Translations under genes and position numbers: made by a program
The notes under the pieces: generated by a model
Told to the model about the DNA's origin: nothing
Databases searched by the model: none
What the model saw: the letters and a program-made list of their open reading frames with translations, nothing else
Assembly (NCBI GenBank): GCA_030695925.1
Contig: JAUYOH010000074.1
Location: 1-61,941 of the forward strand
Reading direction: 5' to 3'
From: Candidatus Omnitrophota bacterium
GTDB lineage: Bacteria > Omnitrophota > Gorgyraeia > Pluralincolimonadales > Pluralincolimonadaceae
DNA: 61,941 nt
Shown here: one piece after another, positions 42,048 to 51,035 of the stretch
Position numbering within the stretch: the stretch's first letter is position 1
How the letters are laid out: every line of letters starts with the position of its first letter

Positions 42048-42308
42048 CTACTCCTCTTCTTCGAAATTAGTATCTTCCTCTTCTATGTTGGCGAGCACCT
42101 CGCCTACCTCAATTATATCGCCTTCCTCAAAGAATACTTCCGTCAATACTCCTGAACAGGGCGCCGGTATATTTAACGTGGATTTGTCCGTGGCAATCTC
42201 GACCAACTCCTCTCCTTCCTCTATCCTGTCGCCTTCCTCGAAATGCCAGTACGAGATAGTCGCTTCTCTTGCCTCTTTCCCGATTTCAGGCAGTATAACC
42301 TTTGCCAT
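42048..42308 (-). CDS. Free-standing lipoyl-domain protein
   Basis: 86 residues, a single E2-type lipoyl domain. The modification hairpin is ATDKSTLNIPAP with the lipoylation Lys42; the usual DKA is DKS here. The second half is the symmetric VLTEVFFEEGDIIEVGEVLA, and the tail ends in an acidic EEEDTNFEEEE. There is no E2 catalytic core or subunit-binding domain, so this is a mobile lipoyl carrier. It sits between lipA and an aminotransferase, beside lpd. Confidence 0.88.
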   Translation of the reverse strand: MAKVILPEIGKEAREATISYWHFEEGDRIEEGEELVEIATDKSTLNIPAPCSGVLTEVFFEEGDIIEVGEVLANIEEEDTNFEEEE

Positions 42309-42328
42309 ATCCTTTCCTCCTTAAAAGG

Positions 42329-43177
42329 CTAAGTTATATTGAAACAGGCTATATGATAAGAACTCCTGACGAAAGGTCCTGAGTTCACACTTGTGAAGCC
42401 TAAATTATACGCTATTTCTTCGTATTTTTCAAATGTTTTTGGCGATATAAACTCCCGTTCCTTCAGCATGTCTCTCGCAGGCCGTAGGTATTGTCCCAAA
42501 GTTATTATATCGCAACTTACATCTCTTAATTCTTTCATAGCCGCTATAACGTCTTCTGTTGTCTCACCTAACCCAAGCATCAATCCGCTCTTAGTGGGCA
42601 CACTTCCGGAAAGAGCTTTTGCCGTCTTTAAGACTTTCAAAGAAGTCTCGTAATCCGAATTCGGTTTAACCGACTTATACAGGCGCCTGACCGTATCTAT
42701 ATTATGCGCGAAGACATCTATCTTTGCATTGTATATGGCCTTCAGGGGTTCTTCTCTCGCTCCAAAGTCAGGTACCAGTACTTCTATCTTTATATCATCC
42801 AACCTTCCGCGCAGATATCTTATGACGGCCGCATAATGACTCGCGCCGCCGTCGGCTAAGTCATCCCTCGTCACAGAGGTAATCACTATATATCTCAAGC
42901 GAAGTGGGCGCACTGCCTCATATATCCGCGAGGGTTCGCTAGGATCCAGAGGTTCGGGTTTTCCTTTCTTTACCGCGCAGAAACCGCATCCCCTTGCGCA
43001 GACAGAACCCATTATTATAAAAGTCGCCACACCTTTATCAAAGCATTCGCACAAGTTAGGGCATCTCGCGCTCTCGCATACGGTATTCAGGGAAAAACGC
43101 CTTAAAAGGCGACGAGTATTCTCTATCTTTTCCGAAGATAATATGCTTCTGCGTAACCATGCCGGCTTGGCGATCAT
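42329..43177 (-). CDS. lipA: Lipoyl synthase
   Basis: 282 residues. Radical-SAM enzyme inserting two sulfurs into octanoyl groups. The auxiliary-cluster cysteines are C34, C39 and C45 (VCESARCPNLCECF, with an extra C43), and the SAM-cluster motif is CARGCGFC. ITSVTRDDLADGGASHYAAV and SGPFVRSSYHI near the C-terminus are typical. It overlaps lpd by 4 nt. No lipB or lplA is in the window. Confidence 0.95.
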   Translation of the reverse strand: MIAKPAWLRRSILSSEKIENTRRLLRRFSLNTVCESARCPNLCECFDKGVATFIIMGSVCARGCGFCAVKKGKPEPLDPSEPSRIYEAVRPLRLRYIVITSVTRDDLADGGASHYAAVIRYLRGRLDDIKIEVLVPDFGAREEPLKAIYNAKIDVFAHNIDTVRRLYKSVKPNSDYETSLKVLKTAKALSGSVPTKSGLMLGLGETTEDVIAAMKELRDVSCDIITLGQYLRPARDMLKEREFISPKTFEKYEEIAYNLGFTSVNSGPFVRSSYHIACFNIT

Positions 43178-44490
43178 CTAACCTGCCTGGAAAGATTTAA
43201 TGCGGCCTCTTGTATCCCTTCGCAAAAAGTCGGATGCGCTTGTGTAATTTCCGCGACATCTTCTATCTTTAATCTTCTCCTTATGGCGATACTGACCAAT
43301 CCTATAAGTTCAGAAGCATAATGGCCTAAGATCTGCGCTCCTAACACAGCGCCGCTCTTTTTATCCGCTACCAGTTTTATAAAACCTTCTGCCGCTCCTT
43401 CTGTCTGCGCCCTGCCCAATCCCGCGAAATGCAGCCGGCTGCTGCGGAGCTCATAGCCTTTGTTCTCTGCCTCAATGGCATTTAACCCGACGCTGGCTAC
43501 TTCAGGTATGGAATAAACGCACATGGGGACTATCGTATAATCCATCGCTGTCTTTCCGCCTAAAGCATTCCTCGCGGCGACCCTGCCCTGCGCCGACGCC
43601 ATATGCGCCAGATTATATTTTCCGATACAATCGCCTATCGCGAATATGCCCGGTGAATCCGTCTCTAAATATTCGTTTACCGACAGACGGCCGTCTTTTA
43701 CGATGACGCCTGCATTTTCGAGGCCGATGTCTTTTACGTTCGCCGAGCGACCAACCGAGATTAATATGACTTCGGATTTAATGGTTCTTGTATTTAAAGA
43801 AGAGTCTCCGGTTAGAACCTCTATGCCTTTTTTCTTGAAGATCCCTTCCAGCCTGCTGGATATATCCCTATCTTCATTAGGGAGGATACTCTCAAGCATT
43901 TCTACAAGTGTCACTTTTACCCCGAAAGCCGAGAAGAAAGAAGCGAATTCGCAGCCGATTGCTCCGGCGCCGATGATCGTTATGTCTTTAGGCATCTTTT
44001 CTATCTCTAAAATGCCCTCCGAGCAAAAAATCCTTTTATTATCCACGGCCAGGGAATCTAAGCCCTTCGGGGAAGAACCTGTCGCGACAATAAACGAACG
44101 CGCGTTTATTTTCTTTTCACCCACCACAATATGTTTATTATCCACAAAAGCCGCTTTCCCCTTGATGAAGTCTATCTTTCTGGCCTTAAGGGACGAGCCT
44201 AACTGTCCTTTTAAGACATTGACGACTTCTTTGGCGCGGCGTTTAATATGAGAAAGGTCGTAGGAAATATCCTTGCAGGATATCCCAAATTCATCGGAGC
44301 GTTTTAGTTCTTCGTAAAGTAAGGCGGACTTAAGGAATGCCTTGGTGGGGATGCAGCCTTTATTTAAGCATATGCCGCCGACTTCATCCTTCTCGATAAC
44401 CGCTACTCTTGCCCCAAGCGATGACGCCTCGACCGCTGCCGCCGTCCCTCCCGGCCCCGCCCCTATAATACATATATCAAAATCTTCCAT
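43174..44490 (-). CDS. lpdA: Dihydrolipoamide dehydrogenase
   Basis: 438 residues, shorter than the usual 470. FAD motif IIGAGPGGTAAAVEA near 7-21, redox disulfide GGICLNKGCIPTKAFL near 38-53, NAD-binding IIGAGAIGCEFASFF near 172-186, and the C-terminal interface AHPTFCEGIQEAAL with the catalytic His-Glu pair. It reoxidises dihydrolipoyl groups; the adjacent lipoyl protein is the evident partner. Confidence 0.92.
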   Translation of the reverse strand: MEDFDICIIGAGPGGTAAAVEASSLGARVAVIEKDEVGGICLNKGCIPTKAFLKSALLYEELKRSDEFGISCKDISYDLSHIKRRAKEVVNVLKGQLGSSLKARKIDFIKGKAAFVDNKHIVVGEKKINARSFIVATGSSPKGLDSLAVDNKRIFCSEGILEIEKMPKDITIIGAGAIGCEFASFFSAFGVKVTLVEMLESILPNEDRDISSRLEGIFKKKGIEVLTGDSSLNTRTIKSEVILISVGRSANVKDIGLENAGVIVKDGRLSVNEYLETDSPGIFAIGDCIGKYNLAHMASAQGRVAARNALGGKTAMDYTIVPMCVYSIPEVASVGLNAIEAENKGYELRSSRLHFAGLGRAQTEGAAEGFIKLVADKKSGAVLGAQILGHYASELIGLVSIAIRRRLKIEDVAEITQAHPTFCEGIQEAALNLSRQVR

Positions 44491-44508
44491 TAAATATAGT
44501 CCCGTTAA

Positions 44509-45588
44509 CTAAAGCAGTTTTATAATAGCGTCTGCCGTCTCGCGCGTTCCCACCGCGGTGGGGTCATCACGGGTCGGTTTTAGATCGTATGTCACGTATT
44601 TACCGTCGATTATGACTTTTTTCACGGCGTTCTCAAGTCTGTCCGCCGCGGCGTTTTCGCCTATATGGCGAAGCATAAGGACTCCGGAGAGTATCATGGC
44701 GATGGGATTGACTTTGTTTAAACCCTTATATTTTGGCGCGCTGCCGTGAGTTGCCTCAAAAACCGCCGCGTTATCTCCGATATTGGCGCCGGGCGCCACT
44801 CCCAATCCACCGACTAATCCCGCGCAGAGGTCAGATATTATGTCGCCGTAAAGATTGGGTAGCACCAATATATCATATTCCTCAGGCCTCTGGACCAATT
44901 GCATGCATAGGTTATCTACGATCCTGTCTTCAAATGCTATTTTATCCTGATATCTTACGGCGACTTCTCTGGCTGTCGCCAGAAACAACCCGTCTGTGGC
45001 CTTCATGATATTCGCCTTATGGACGCACGTCACCTTTTTTCTGTTATTCTTAAGCGCGTATTCAAAGGCAAACCTCACGATGCGTTCACTCGCGGCTTTG
45101 GTTATAGCTTTTATGCTTATCGCCGAATCATCTTTAAGTTTCTTATTTGATACGGAATTTATGACGCTAATGACTTGTTTAGAGTCGCCGGTGTTAGGGT
45201 CGAACTCTATGCCCGCGTAAAGGTCTTCGGTATTTTCCCTGACGATCACTATATCGACCTTATCGTATCTGCTCCTTACGCCCTTATAAAGGACGCAGGG
45301 ACGCAGGCATGCGTAAAGCTCAAGCGCCTTTCTTAACTCGACGTTGACACTTCTTATGCCGGTCCCCACCGGGGTAGTAATTGGGCCTTTTAAGGCGACC
45401 TTATTCTTTCTTATCGACTCTAATACGTGTTCCGGAAGCGGCGTCCCGTACTTATCCATGACATCGACTCCGGCATCGAAGACCTCCCATTCTATAGCTA
45501 CGCCTGTTGCCTCTATGCAGCGCCTTGCCGCTTCGGAAAGTTCGGGGCCGACCCCGTCACCAGGAATAAAAGTGATCTTATGCCTCAA
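44509..45588 (-). CDS. icd: NAD-type isocitrate dehydrogenase
   Basis: 359 residues, decarboxylating dehydrogenase family. [20 protein letters not shown] near 72-91 holds the substrate-site Ser and Arg; [14 protein letters not shown] near 113-126; Asp ligands in [20 protein letters not shown] near 236-255; and [11 protein letters not shown] near 271-281. RENTED and the length favour isocitrate over isopropylmalate. It would supply 2-oxoglutarate. It is between aspC and lpd. Confidence 0.85.
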   Translation of the reverse strand: MRHKITFIPGDGVGPELSEAARRCIEATGVAIEWEVFDAGVDVMDKYGTPLPEHVLESIRKNKVALKGPITTPVGTGIRSVNVELRKALELYACLRPCVLYKGVRSRYDKVDIVIVRENTEDLYAGIEFDPNTGDSKQVISVINSVSNKKLKDDSAISIKAITKAASERIVRFAFEYALKNNRKKVTCVHKANIMKATDGLFLATAREVAVRYQDKIAFEDRIVDNLCMQLVQRPEEYDILVLPNLYGDIISDLCAGLVGGLGVAPGANIGDNAAVFEATHGSAPKYKGLNKVNPIAMILSGVLMLRHIGENAAADRLENAVKKVIIDGKYVTYDLKPTRDDPTAVGTRETADAIIKLL

Positions 45589-45600
45589 GAAAACCTCCTT

Positions 45601-46767
45601 TTAAAGCCCTTTGACCCACTCGCCTATCCTATCAAGGCCCTTCTTTATATCCTCGATGCCCGTCGCGAAACTCAGCCTTATATGGGTATTCCACCCGAAA
45701 GGCTCTCCCGGTATAACCGCGACTTTCACCTCGTCTAAGAGCCTTCTTGCGAACTCAAAAGAATCCATCTTCGTCCCGGATATATCACAAAAGATATAGA
45801 AAGCCCCTTTAGGGTTCACGCAGGAAATACCTTTTATCTCATTTATTCTCTGGACCATATAATCGCGCCTCTTCCTGAATTCCGAAACCATATTCTCAAC
45901 ACACCCCTGGTCGCCCTTGATGGCCTCGAGCGCGGCCTTTTGCGCAAACGATGTCGGATTCGAAGTCGAATGATCCTGCAACCTGCCGATAGCGGAAGAC
46001 AATTCCTTATTCGGCGCCGCGAGGTATCCTATTCGCCAGCCTGTCATAGCATATGTCTTCGAGACGCCGTTAACGACAAAAGTCAGATTATAGGCCTCTT
46101 TGCCCAGCGAGGCAAACGAGATGTGTCTTTCGCCGCCATAAATCAGTTTCTCATATATCTCGTCTGAAATAACGGCGACTTTTCTATTTATGAGCACTTC
46201 TGCTATATCTTCAAGTTCGGACTTGGTATATATCGAACCGGTGGGATTCGACGGGCTATTCAGGACAAATGCAACCGTTTTATCGGTAATGGCTTTATTT
46301 AGCCGGTCTTTTTTTAATTTGAACCCATCCTCCTGCTCGGTCTTAAGTATTACCGGCACCCCACCCGCCAGACGGACCATCTCGATATAGCTCACCCAGT
46401 ACGGAGAAGGGATTATGACCTCATCGCCCTCATCGCAAATGACCTGAAATATATTATAGAGTGAATGTTTTGCGCCGCAGGAAACGATTATTTGGCCGGG
46501 CTCGTAAATAAGGCCGTTGTCGCGCTGAAATTTATCGCAGACCGCTTTCTTAAGTTCCGGAATTCCCGAGGAAGGGGTATATTTAGTAAAGCCGCCTTCG
46601 ATCGCCTTTATCGCCGCTGATTTTATAGGTACGGGCGTATCAAAATCGGGTTCCCCCGCCCCGAAGCTTACGACGTCTTCGCCCCTCTGTTTCATCTCCT
46701 TGGCTCTCGCGGTAATCGCGAGAGTGGGAGATTCTTTGACTTCTTTTAGCCGTCTAGAGATCTTCAT
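45601..46767 (-). CDS. aspC: Aspartate-type aminotransferase
   Basis: 388 residues from the ATG at 46767; a GTG three codons earlier is possible, but GGTGA then acts as ribosome-binding site. PLP motifs: VSFGAGEPDFDTP near 33-45, YTPSSGIPELKKAV near 62-75, LNSPSNPTGSIYTKSELEDI near 169-188, and the Lys in VNGVSKTYAMTGWRIGYLAAP near 226-246. Class I subgroup I-gamma. It opens the operon behind a strong promoter. Confidence 0.85.
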   Translation of the reverse strand: MKISRRLKEVKESPTLAITARAKEMKQRGEDVVSFGAGEPDFDTPVPIKSAAIKAIEGGFTKYTPSSGIPELKKAVCDKFQRDNGLIYEPGQIIVSCGAKHSLYNIFQVICDEGDEVIIPSPYWVSYIEMVRLAGGVPVILKTEQEDGFKLKKDRLNKAITDKTVAFVLNSPSNPTGSIYTKSELEDIAEVLINRKVAVISDEIYEKLIYGGERHISFASLGKEAYNLTFVVNGVSKTYAMTGWRIGYLAAPNKELSSAIGRLQDHSTSNPTSFAQKAALEAIKGDQGCVENMVSEFRKRRDYMVQRINEIKGISCVNPKGAFYIFCDISGTKMDSFEFARRLLDEVKVAVIPGEPFGWNTHIRLSFATGIEDIKKGLDRIGEWVKGL

Positions 46768-46787
46768 ATTTATCACCGGATAGTAAG

Positions 46788-46816
46788 GTTATACAATAAG
46801 AGAGAGGAAAAGTCAA
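46788..46816 (-). promoter_or_regulatory. Strong promoter of the aspC-icd-lpd-lipA operon
   Basis: TTGACT (46816-46811), 17-nt spacer, TATAAC (46793-46788) on the minus strand, each five of six to consensus. The leader is short (about 14 nt to the ATG). It lies 10 nt after the rplQ stop and separates the ribosomal cluster from metabolism genes. Confidence 0.65.
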
Positions 46817-46826
46817 ATACTAAGGG

Positions 46827-47405
46827 CTACTTCGTCCTGCCCCTGAAGAACTTGCGAAGGGTGCCAATAAACCCGGTCGGTGCCTTCGGAGCCGGATGCA
46901 TCTCCTTCTCTTTCCTTGCCTCTTTTTTGCGCGGGGGGTGTTTTTCGGGCGTAACTTCTTTTGGCTTCTCGGCTGGAGGCGGAGTTACCTCTTTTGGCGC
47001 GGCCTTCGGGGCTTGCGCGGAAGGCTTTTTGACCTTTGGGGCGATGACTTTCTTTTCGGTCAATTCCAGTATGACTAATTGCGCGTTATCGCCTCTTCTC
47101 ATGCCAAACTGGATTATTCTAGTATATCCGCCGTTGCGGCCCTTGAAGAGGGGGGCGATTTCTTTGAACAACTTCGCGACTAAATCCTCGTCCCGCAGGA
47201 CGGCGAAGACCTTACGCCTCGAATGCAGATCGTCTTTCTTGGCGACACTTATGAGCCGCTCTGCCAATTTGCGTGCCTCTTTCGCTTTGACTATGGTCGT
47301 CTTTATGCTCTGAGATATGAAAAGCCCTCTGACGAGATTGCGCATCAGGGAGTCTCTCTCGGGCTTGTTCCTGTCTAATCTCTTATAACCTTTTCTATGT
47401 CGCAT
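46827..47405 (-). CDS. rplQ: Ribosomal protein L17 with long C-terminal tail
   Basis: 192 residues. The first about 120 are canonical (MRHRKGYKRLDRNKPERDSL; GRNGGYTRIIQFGMRRGDNA). Residues 120-192 form a Lys/Pro/Ala/Glu-rich extension (KKPSAQAPKAAPKEV, PPRKKEARKEKE) ending in FIGTLRKFFRGRTK. The usual length is about 120. The tail is not visible as any known domain. It is the last gene of the alpha-operon block. Confidence 0.93.
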   Translation of the reverse strand: MRHRKGYKRLDRNKPERDSLMRNLVRGLFISQSIKTTIVKAKEARKLAERLISVAKKDDLHSRRKVFAVLRDEDLVAKLFKEIAPLFKGRNGGYTRIIQFGMRRGDNAQLVILELTEKKVIAPKVKKPSAQAPKAAPKEVTPPPAEKPKEVTPEKHPPRKKEARKEKEMHPAPKAPTGFIGTLRKFFRGRTK

Positions 47406-47419
47406 GGCTGTCTACCTGT

Positions 47420-48403
47420 TTAGTCTTTCTTCAGTAATTTTTTATCTATCTTCATCTCGAGCGATAGACCCATCCCGGTTATTATCTCTCTTATCTCAGT
47501 CAGTGATTTCTTGCCGAAATTTCTGTATTTTAACATCTCGGCCTCGGACTTCTGCACCAACTCGCCTATCGTCTTTATCTTGGCTTCCTTTAGGCAATTG
47601 GCGCTCCGCACCGAAAGCTCAAGCTCCGAGACCGGCATCTTGAGTTTGTGGTATAATTCCTCGTCTACCCTCGTCCCCTCTTCTGCTTCCTCCGCGGGAA
47701 GTTTTCCGTAGTTTACGAATATCTCAAGATGCTTCTGGAGTATATGGGCGGCATATAAAAGGGCGTCTTTGGGAGTTATGCTTCCGTTCGTCCAGATCTC
47801 CAGTATCAATTTATCGTAATCGGTTATCTGGCCCACACGGGTGTTCTCCACTTGAAAATTGACTTTGACGATGGGCGTGAATATGGAATCCACGGGTATT
47901 ACGCCTATCGTCTGGTTTTCCTTCTTGTTCTTCTCTGCGGGATAATAACCCCGGCCTCTTCCGACCTCCATCTCAACATGAAATTTCGTGTTCTTCGTCA
48001 GTGTGGCGATGTGCAGGTCCGGATTTAAGATCTCGATCGTCTCATCGTGTATTATGTCTTTCGCTTTTACTTCGCCTTTCGAGTCGGCTTTGATCTCGAT
48101 TACTTTTGGCTGTCTTGAATGCGAACGCAATATGAGCTTCTTTATGTTCAGGATTATCTCGGGCACATCCTCCACTACACCCGTGATGGTCGAAAATTCA
48201 TGATGCGCGGAATCTATCTTTACCGAAGTCACGGCACCTCCCTCTATCGACGAGATCAGGATCCTCCTAATCGCGTTCCCCAGAGTCGTACCATATCCCC
48301 GTTCAAAGGGCTCGGCGATAAACTTGCCGTAAGTATCGGTGTAGCTAGACTCATCGCAAGTCAACTTCTTCGGTATCTCAAAATCTTTCCAGGCAATACC
48401 CAT
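47420..48403 (-). CDS. rpoA: RNA polymerase alpha subunit
   Basis: 327 residues. The N-terminal dimerisation domain includes EPFERGYGTTLGNAIRRILI near 31-50 and the second half AEKNKKENQTIGVIPVDSIF; the C-terminal DNA-binding domain is complete (ELELSVRSANCLKEAKIKTI, FGKKSLTEI). Standard size. Flanked by rpsD and rplQ as in the ancestral alpha operon. Confidence 0.97.
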   Translation of the reverse strand: MGIAWKDFEIPKKLTCDESSYTDTYGKFIAEPFERGYGTTLGNAIRRILISSIEGGAVTSVKIDSAHHEFSTITGVVEDVPEIILNIKKLILRSHSRQPKVIEIKADSKGEVKAKDIIHDETIEILNPDLHIATLTKNTKFHVEMEVGRGRGYYPAEKNKKENQTIGVIPVDSIFTPIVKVNFQVENTRVGQITDYDKLILEIWTNGSITPKDALLYAAHILQKHLEIFVNYGKLPAEEAEEGTRVDEELYHKLKMPVSELELSVRSANCLKEAKIKTIGELVQKSEAEMLKYRNFGKKSLTEIREIITGMGLSLEMKIDKKLLKKD

Positions 48404-48418
48404 ATTGTTTTACCCCCC

Positions 48419-49045
48419 CTACTTCGAGTATAACTCAACTATTAATTGTTCTTGGATTGGAAATCCTATATCTTCTCTGGCAGGCAACTTTATGATCTTG
48501 GCTTCCAGATTATTAAGGTCTGTTTCCATCCACTTGGGTGAACCCTTGTCTTTGGTGCGCTCTACGTTGTCCTTTATATGTTTGATCGTCTTCTCTTTGC
48601 CTACTATCTTTATCGAATCGCCGACTTTGACGGAATAAGACGGGATATCGACGGTCCGGCCATTGACTTTGACATGGCGGTGCACGACCATCTGTCTGGC
48701 CTCGGATCCGGAGGGCGCGAAACCCGCGCGCTGAATTACATTATCAAGCCGCCTCTCCAGCAACTGCAGCAAGACCTCGCCGGTAACCCCCTTGGATTTC
48801 TCCGCGATCTTAAAATAACGCCTGAACTGCCTCTCCAGGACACAGTAAATCCTCTTGAGTTTCTGTTTCTCCCTCAACTGAAGGCCATAGTCAGAGAGCT
48901 TGATCCTGCCTTGGCCGTGCTGCCCGGGGGCGTATTCGCGGCGGGAGATGGCGCATTTTCCCGTATAGCAGCGCGAACCCTTTAAGAAAAGTTTTGCGCC
49001 TTCCCTTCTGCACAACCTGCACACGGCATCCTGATATTTCGCCAT
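48419..49045 (-). CDS. rpsD: Ribosomal protein S4 (zinc form)
   Basis: 208 residues. The N-terminus has four Cys (CRLC near 9-12, then RCYTGKC near 25-31), so it is the zinc-containing C+ variant. The S4 RNA-binding domain ([20 protein letters not shown]) follows. Homologues repress their own operon by binding leader mRNA. Confidence 0.97.
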   Translation of the reverse strand: MAKYQDAVCRLCRREGAKLFLKGSRCYTGKCAISRREYAPGQHGQGRIKLSDYGLQLREKQKLKRIYCVLERQFRRYFKIAEKSKGVTGEVLLQLLERRLDNVIQRAGFAPSGSEARQMVVHRHVKVNGRTVDIPSYSVKVGDSIKIVGKEKTIKHIKDNVERTKDKGSPKWMETDLNNLEAKIIKLPAREDIGFPIQEQLIVELYSK

Positions 49046-49048
49046 TTA

Positions 49049-49459
49049 CTATACTCTCCTTCTCTTCGGTGGCCTGCAACCATTATGTGGAATAGGCGTC
49101 ACATCTTTTATTAATGATATCGCTAATCCGGCCGCCTGTAACGCGCGTATAGCCGATTCGCGGCCGGCGCCCGGTCCTTTAACATGTACTTCCACTTCTT
49201 TGACTCCGTGCTCCATGGCTTTCTTGGCGGCTACCTCCGCCGCGACCTGCGCGGCAAACGGAGTAGATTTCTTCGAACCGGCAAAACCGGACGAACCGCT
49301 TGAAGCCCAACAGATCGAGTTGCCCGCTTTATCGGAGATAGTTATGATAGTATTATTAAAACTTGCCTGAATATGCGCCACAGCGCTTGGTATATTCTTA
49401 GCGACTTTCTTCTTGGATCTGACCTTCTTTTTCTTTTCTTCCTTCTTCTCTTCTACCAT
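49049..49459 (-). CDS. rpsK: Ribosomal protein S11
   Basis: 136 residues. Lys-rich N-terminus, then [16 protein letters not shown] and the core [36 protein letters not shown] at the C-terminus. An AAGGAG site precedes the ATG, directly after a palindrome (49471..49500). Confidence 0.97.
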   Translation of the reverse strand: MVEEKKEEKKKKVRSKKKVAKNIPSAVAHIQASFNNTIITISDKAGNSICWASSGSSGFAGSKKSTPFAAQVAAEVAAKKAMEHGVKEVEVHVKGPGAGRESAIRALQAAGLAISLIKDVTPIPHNGCRPPKRRRV

Positions 49460-49470
49460 TGCTGCTCCTT

Positions 49471-49500
49471 AATTCGCCCGCAGCTGAATTGCTGCGAATT
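49471..49500 (-). repeat. Palindrome just upstream of rpsK
   Basis: The 30-nt segment has outer arms AATTCGC / GCGAATT and inner arms GCAGC / GCTGC around AATTCA. It ends 6 nt before the rpsK ribosome-binding site. It could be an mRNA hairpin or a palindromic element; see findings. Confidence 0.6.
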
Positions 49501-49501
49501 A

Positions 49502-49543
49502 ACCCCCAGCGTATTGATTCGCGAAGCGAATCAGCTGTGGGGT
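49502..49543 (-). repeat. Long imperfect hairpin between rpsM and rpsK
   Basis: Outer stem ACCCC-A-CAGC / GCTGGGGGT (9 bp, one bulged A) encloses an internal perfect 8-bp hairpin TGATTCGC-TTC-GCGAATCA. No T-tract follows, so it is not a terminator. It starts 6 nt after the rpsM stop. Confidence 0.65.
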
Positions 49544-49548
49544 AGATG

Positions 49549-49938
49549 TTATGCGCCCGGCTTAGTCTCTTTCTTCTTTAAGGTGACGGCCATCCGGCGC
49601 GGGCCTTTTCTGGTCCTGGCGTTTGTCCTGGTCCTCTGCCCTCTAACCGGCAATCCCCTCTTATGTCTTATTCCCCGATAAGCGCCGATATCCATCAGCC
49701 TCTTTATGTTCTGGCCTATCTCTCTCCTTAGATCGCCCTCGACCTTATATTCCTTCTGTATGATCGAGGTTATGCGAGCCACTTCATCATCGGTTAGATC
49801 CTTGGCGCGGACATCCGGCTTTATATTCGCTTCTTTGAGGATCTTGTTTGCCAGAACCCGCCCGACACCATAGAGATACATCAGAGAGATCTCTATCCTC
49901 TTTTCTTTTGGAATATCGACACCTAAAATCCTCGGCAT
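49549..49938 (-). CDS. rpsM: Ribosomal protein S13
   Basis: 129 residues. [19 protein letters not shown] start and [20 protein letters not shown] near 90-109 are diagnostic. The basic C-terminal tail contacts P-site tRNA. It is 18 nt downstream of rpmJ. Confidence 0.97.
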   Translation of the reverse strand: MPRILGVDIPKEKRIEISLMYLYGVGRVLANKILKEANIKPDVRAKDLTDDEVARITSIIQKEYKVEGDLRREIGQNIKRLMDIGAYRGIRHKRGLPVRGQRTRTNARTRKGPRRMAVTLKKKETKPGA

Positions 49939-49956
49939 TAAAACCTCCTAAATAAT

Positions 49957-50070
49957 TTAACCCTGGCGCTGTTTATGCTTAGGGTTAGAACAAATTACGT
50001 AGAGAATACCCTTTCTCTTTACTATCTTGCACTTCTCGCAGATCTTTTTTATACTTGAACGGACTTTCAT
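49957..50070 (-). CDS. rpmJ: Ribosomal protein L36 (zinc form)
   Basis: 37 residues: [20 protein letters not shown] followed by [17 protein letters not shown]. The C-x2-C...C...H zinc site is intact. It lies in its standard position between infA and rpsM and is 2 nt after infA. Confidence 0.95.
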   Translation of the reverse strand: MKVRSSIKKICEKCKIVKRKGILYVICSNPKHKQRQG

Positions 50071-50072
50071 TT

Positions 50073-50291
50073 TTATTTCACCCTGAATGTAATCCTTCCT
50101 CGAGTTAAATCATACGGCGATAATTCCATCTTCACTCTATCGCCGGGCAATATGCGTATAAAATTCATCCTCATCTTCCCGGAGACATGGCCCAGTACCT
50201 TGTGCCCGTTATCGAGTTCTACCTTAAACATCGCGTTAGGAAGAGCTTCCAAGACCTTCCCTTCGACTTCTATAGGTTCCTCTTTTGCCAT
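50073..50291 (-). CDS. infA: Translation initiation factor IF-1
   Basis: 72 residues, one OB-fold: [20 protein letters not shown] near 9-28, [20 protein letters not shown] near 38-57. The start overlaps map by 22 nt; [13 protein letters not shown] is the canonical N-terminus, so the overlap is real. Confidence 0.96.
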   Translation of the reverse strand: MAKEEPIEVEGKVLEALPNAMFKVELDNGHKVLGHVSGKMRMNFIRILPGDRVKMELSPYDLTRGRITFRVK

Positions 50292-51031
50292 TTAGTCAGT
50301 ATCTCCGGCCCGCCTTCGCCGATATAAATCGTATGTTCGAAGTGGGCTGATAATCTCCTGTCTTTCGTAACGGCTGTCCAGCCGTCCTCTAAAACCTCCG
50401 CCTTATATGTACCTGAATTGACCATCGGCTCTATCGCAAAGACCATGCCCGGCTTGAGCCTCGGCCCGGTGCCCGCTTCACCAAAATTCGGTATCTGCGG
50501 ATCTTCGTGCATCTTCGAGCCTATGCCGTGGCCGACAAATTCGCGCACTACTGAAAAACCGTTCGACTCAGCATATTTCTGAATTGCGCTGGATATATCA
50601 TAGAGCCTGTTATCCGCCGACGCTTTCGATATACCTTCGTAAAGCGCCCCTTCGGCCACCGCAAGCAACCTCTTGGCCTCTTGCGATATCTTCCCGACGG
50701 GAAAAGTTATCGCCGCGTCTCCGTAATAACCGTTCAGTTTGACTCCGACATCGACTGATATTATGTCGCCGTCTTTGAGTACTTGTCTTCCGGGAATGCC
50801 GTGGACAATGACATCGTTTACCGATGTGCAGATATTCGCCGGAAAACCCTTGTAACCCTTAAAAGCCGAAACGGCACCCCTTTGGCCTATATAATCACCG
50901 GCAAGATTGTCCAGTTCCAAGGTCGTAACTCCGGGCTTTATTTTCGCCTCTAAAAATTCCAAAATATCGCCGACTATACGGCAGGCCGCCTCTATGCACG
51001 CCACCTCCGCCTTGGACTTCAACGTTATCAT
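50270..51031 (-). CDS. map: Methionine aminopeptidase type I
   Basis: 253 residues. Metal ligands lie in [20 protein letters not shown] near 89-108 (two Asp), [20 protein letters not shown] near 164-183 (His), and two Glu in FAIEPMVN and HFEHTIYIG. Removes initiator Met. It is 4 nt downstream of adk. Confidence 0.95.
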   Translation of the reverse strand: MITLKSKAEVACIEAACRIVGDILEFLEAKIKPGVTTLELDNLAGDYIGQRGAVSAFKGYKGFPANICTSVNDVIVHGIPGRQVLKDGDIISVDVGVKLNGYYGDAAITFPVGKISQEAKRLLAVAEGALYEGISKASADNRLYDISSAIQKYAESNGFSVVREFVGHGIGSKMHEDPQIPNFGEAGTGPRLKPGMVFAIEPMVNSGTYKAEVLEDGWTAVTKDRRLSAHFEHTIYIGEGGPEILTKWQKRNL

Positions 51032-51035
51032 AACG

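Noticed and set aside
43646-44251. A 201-codon plus-strand frame opposite lpdA
   Set aside because: It is a shadow of lpdA with Ser/Phe-rich low-information sequence and no ribosome-binding site or known motif.
44509-45588. 3-isopropylmalate dehydrogenase (leuB) as identity of the icd gene
   Set aside because: The [12 protein letters not shown] segment, the [16 protein letters not shown] substrate block and lack of leuC/leuD neighbours favour NAD-isocitrate dehydrogenase, although family members are similar.
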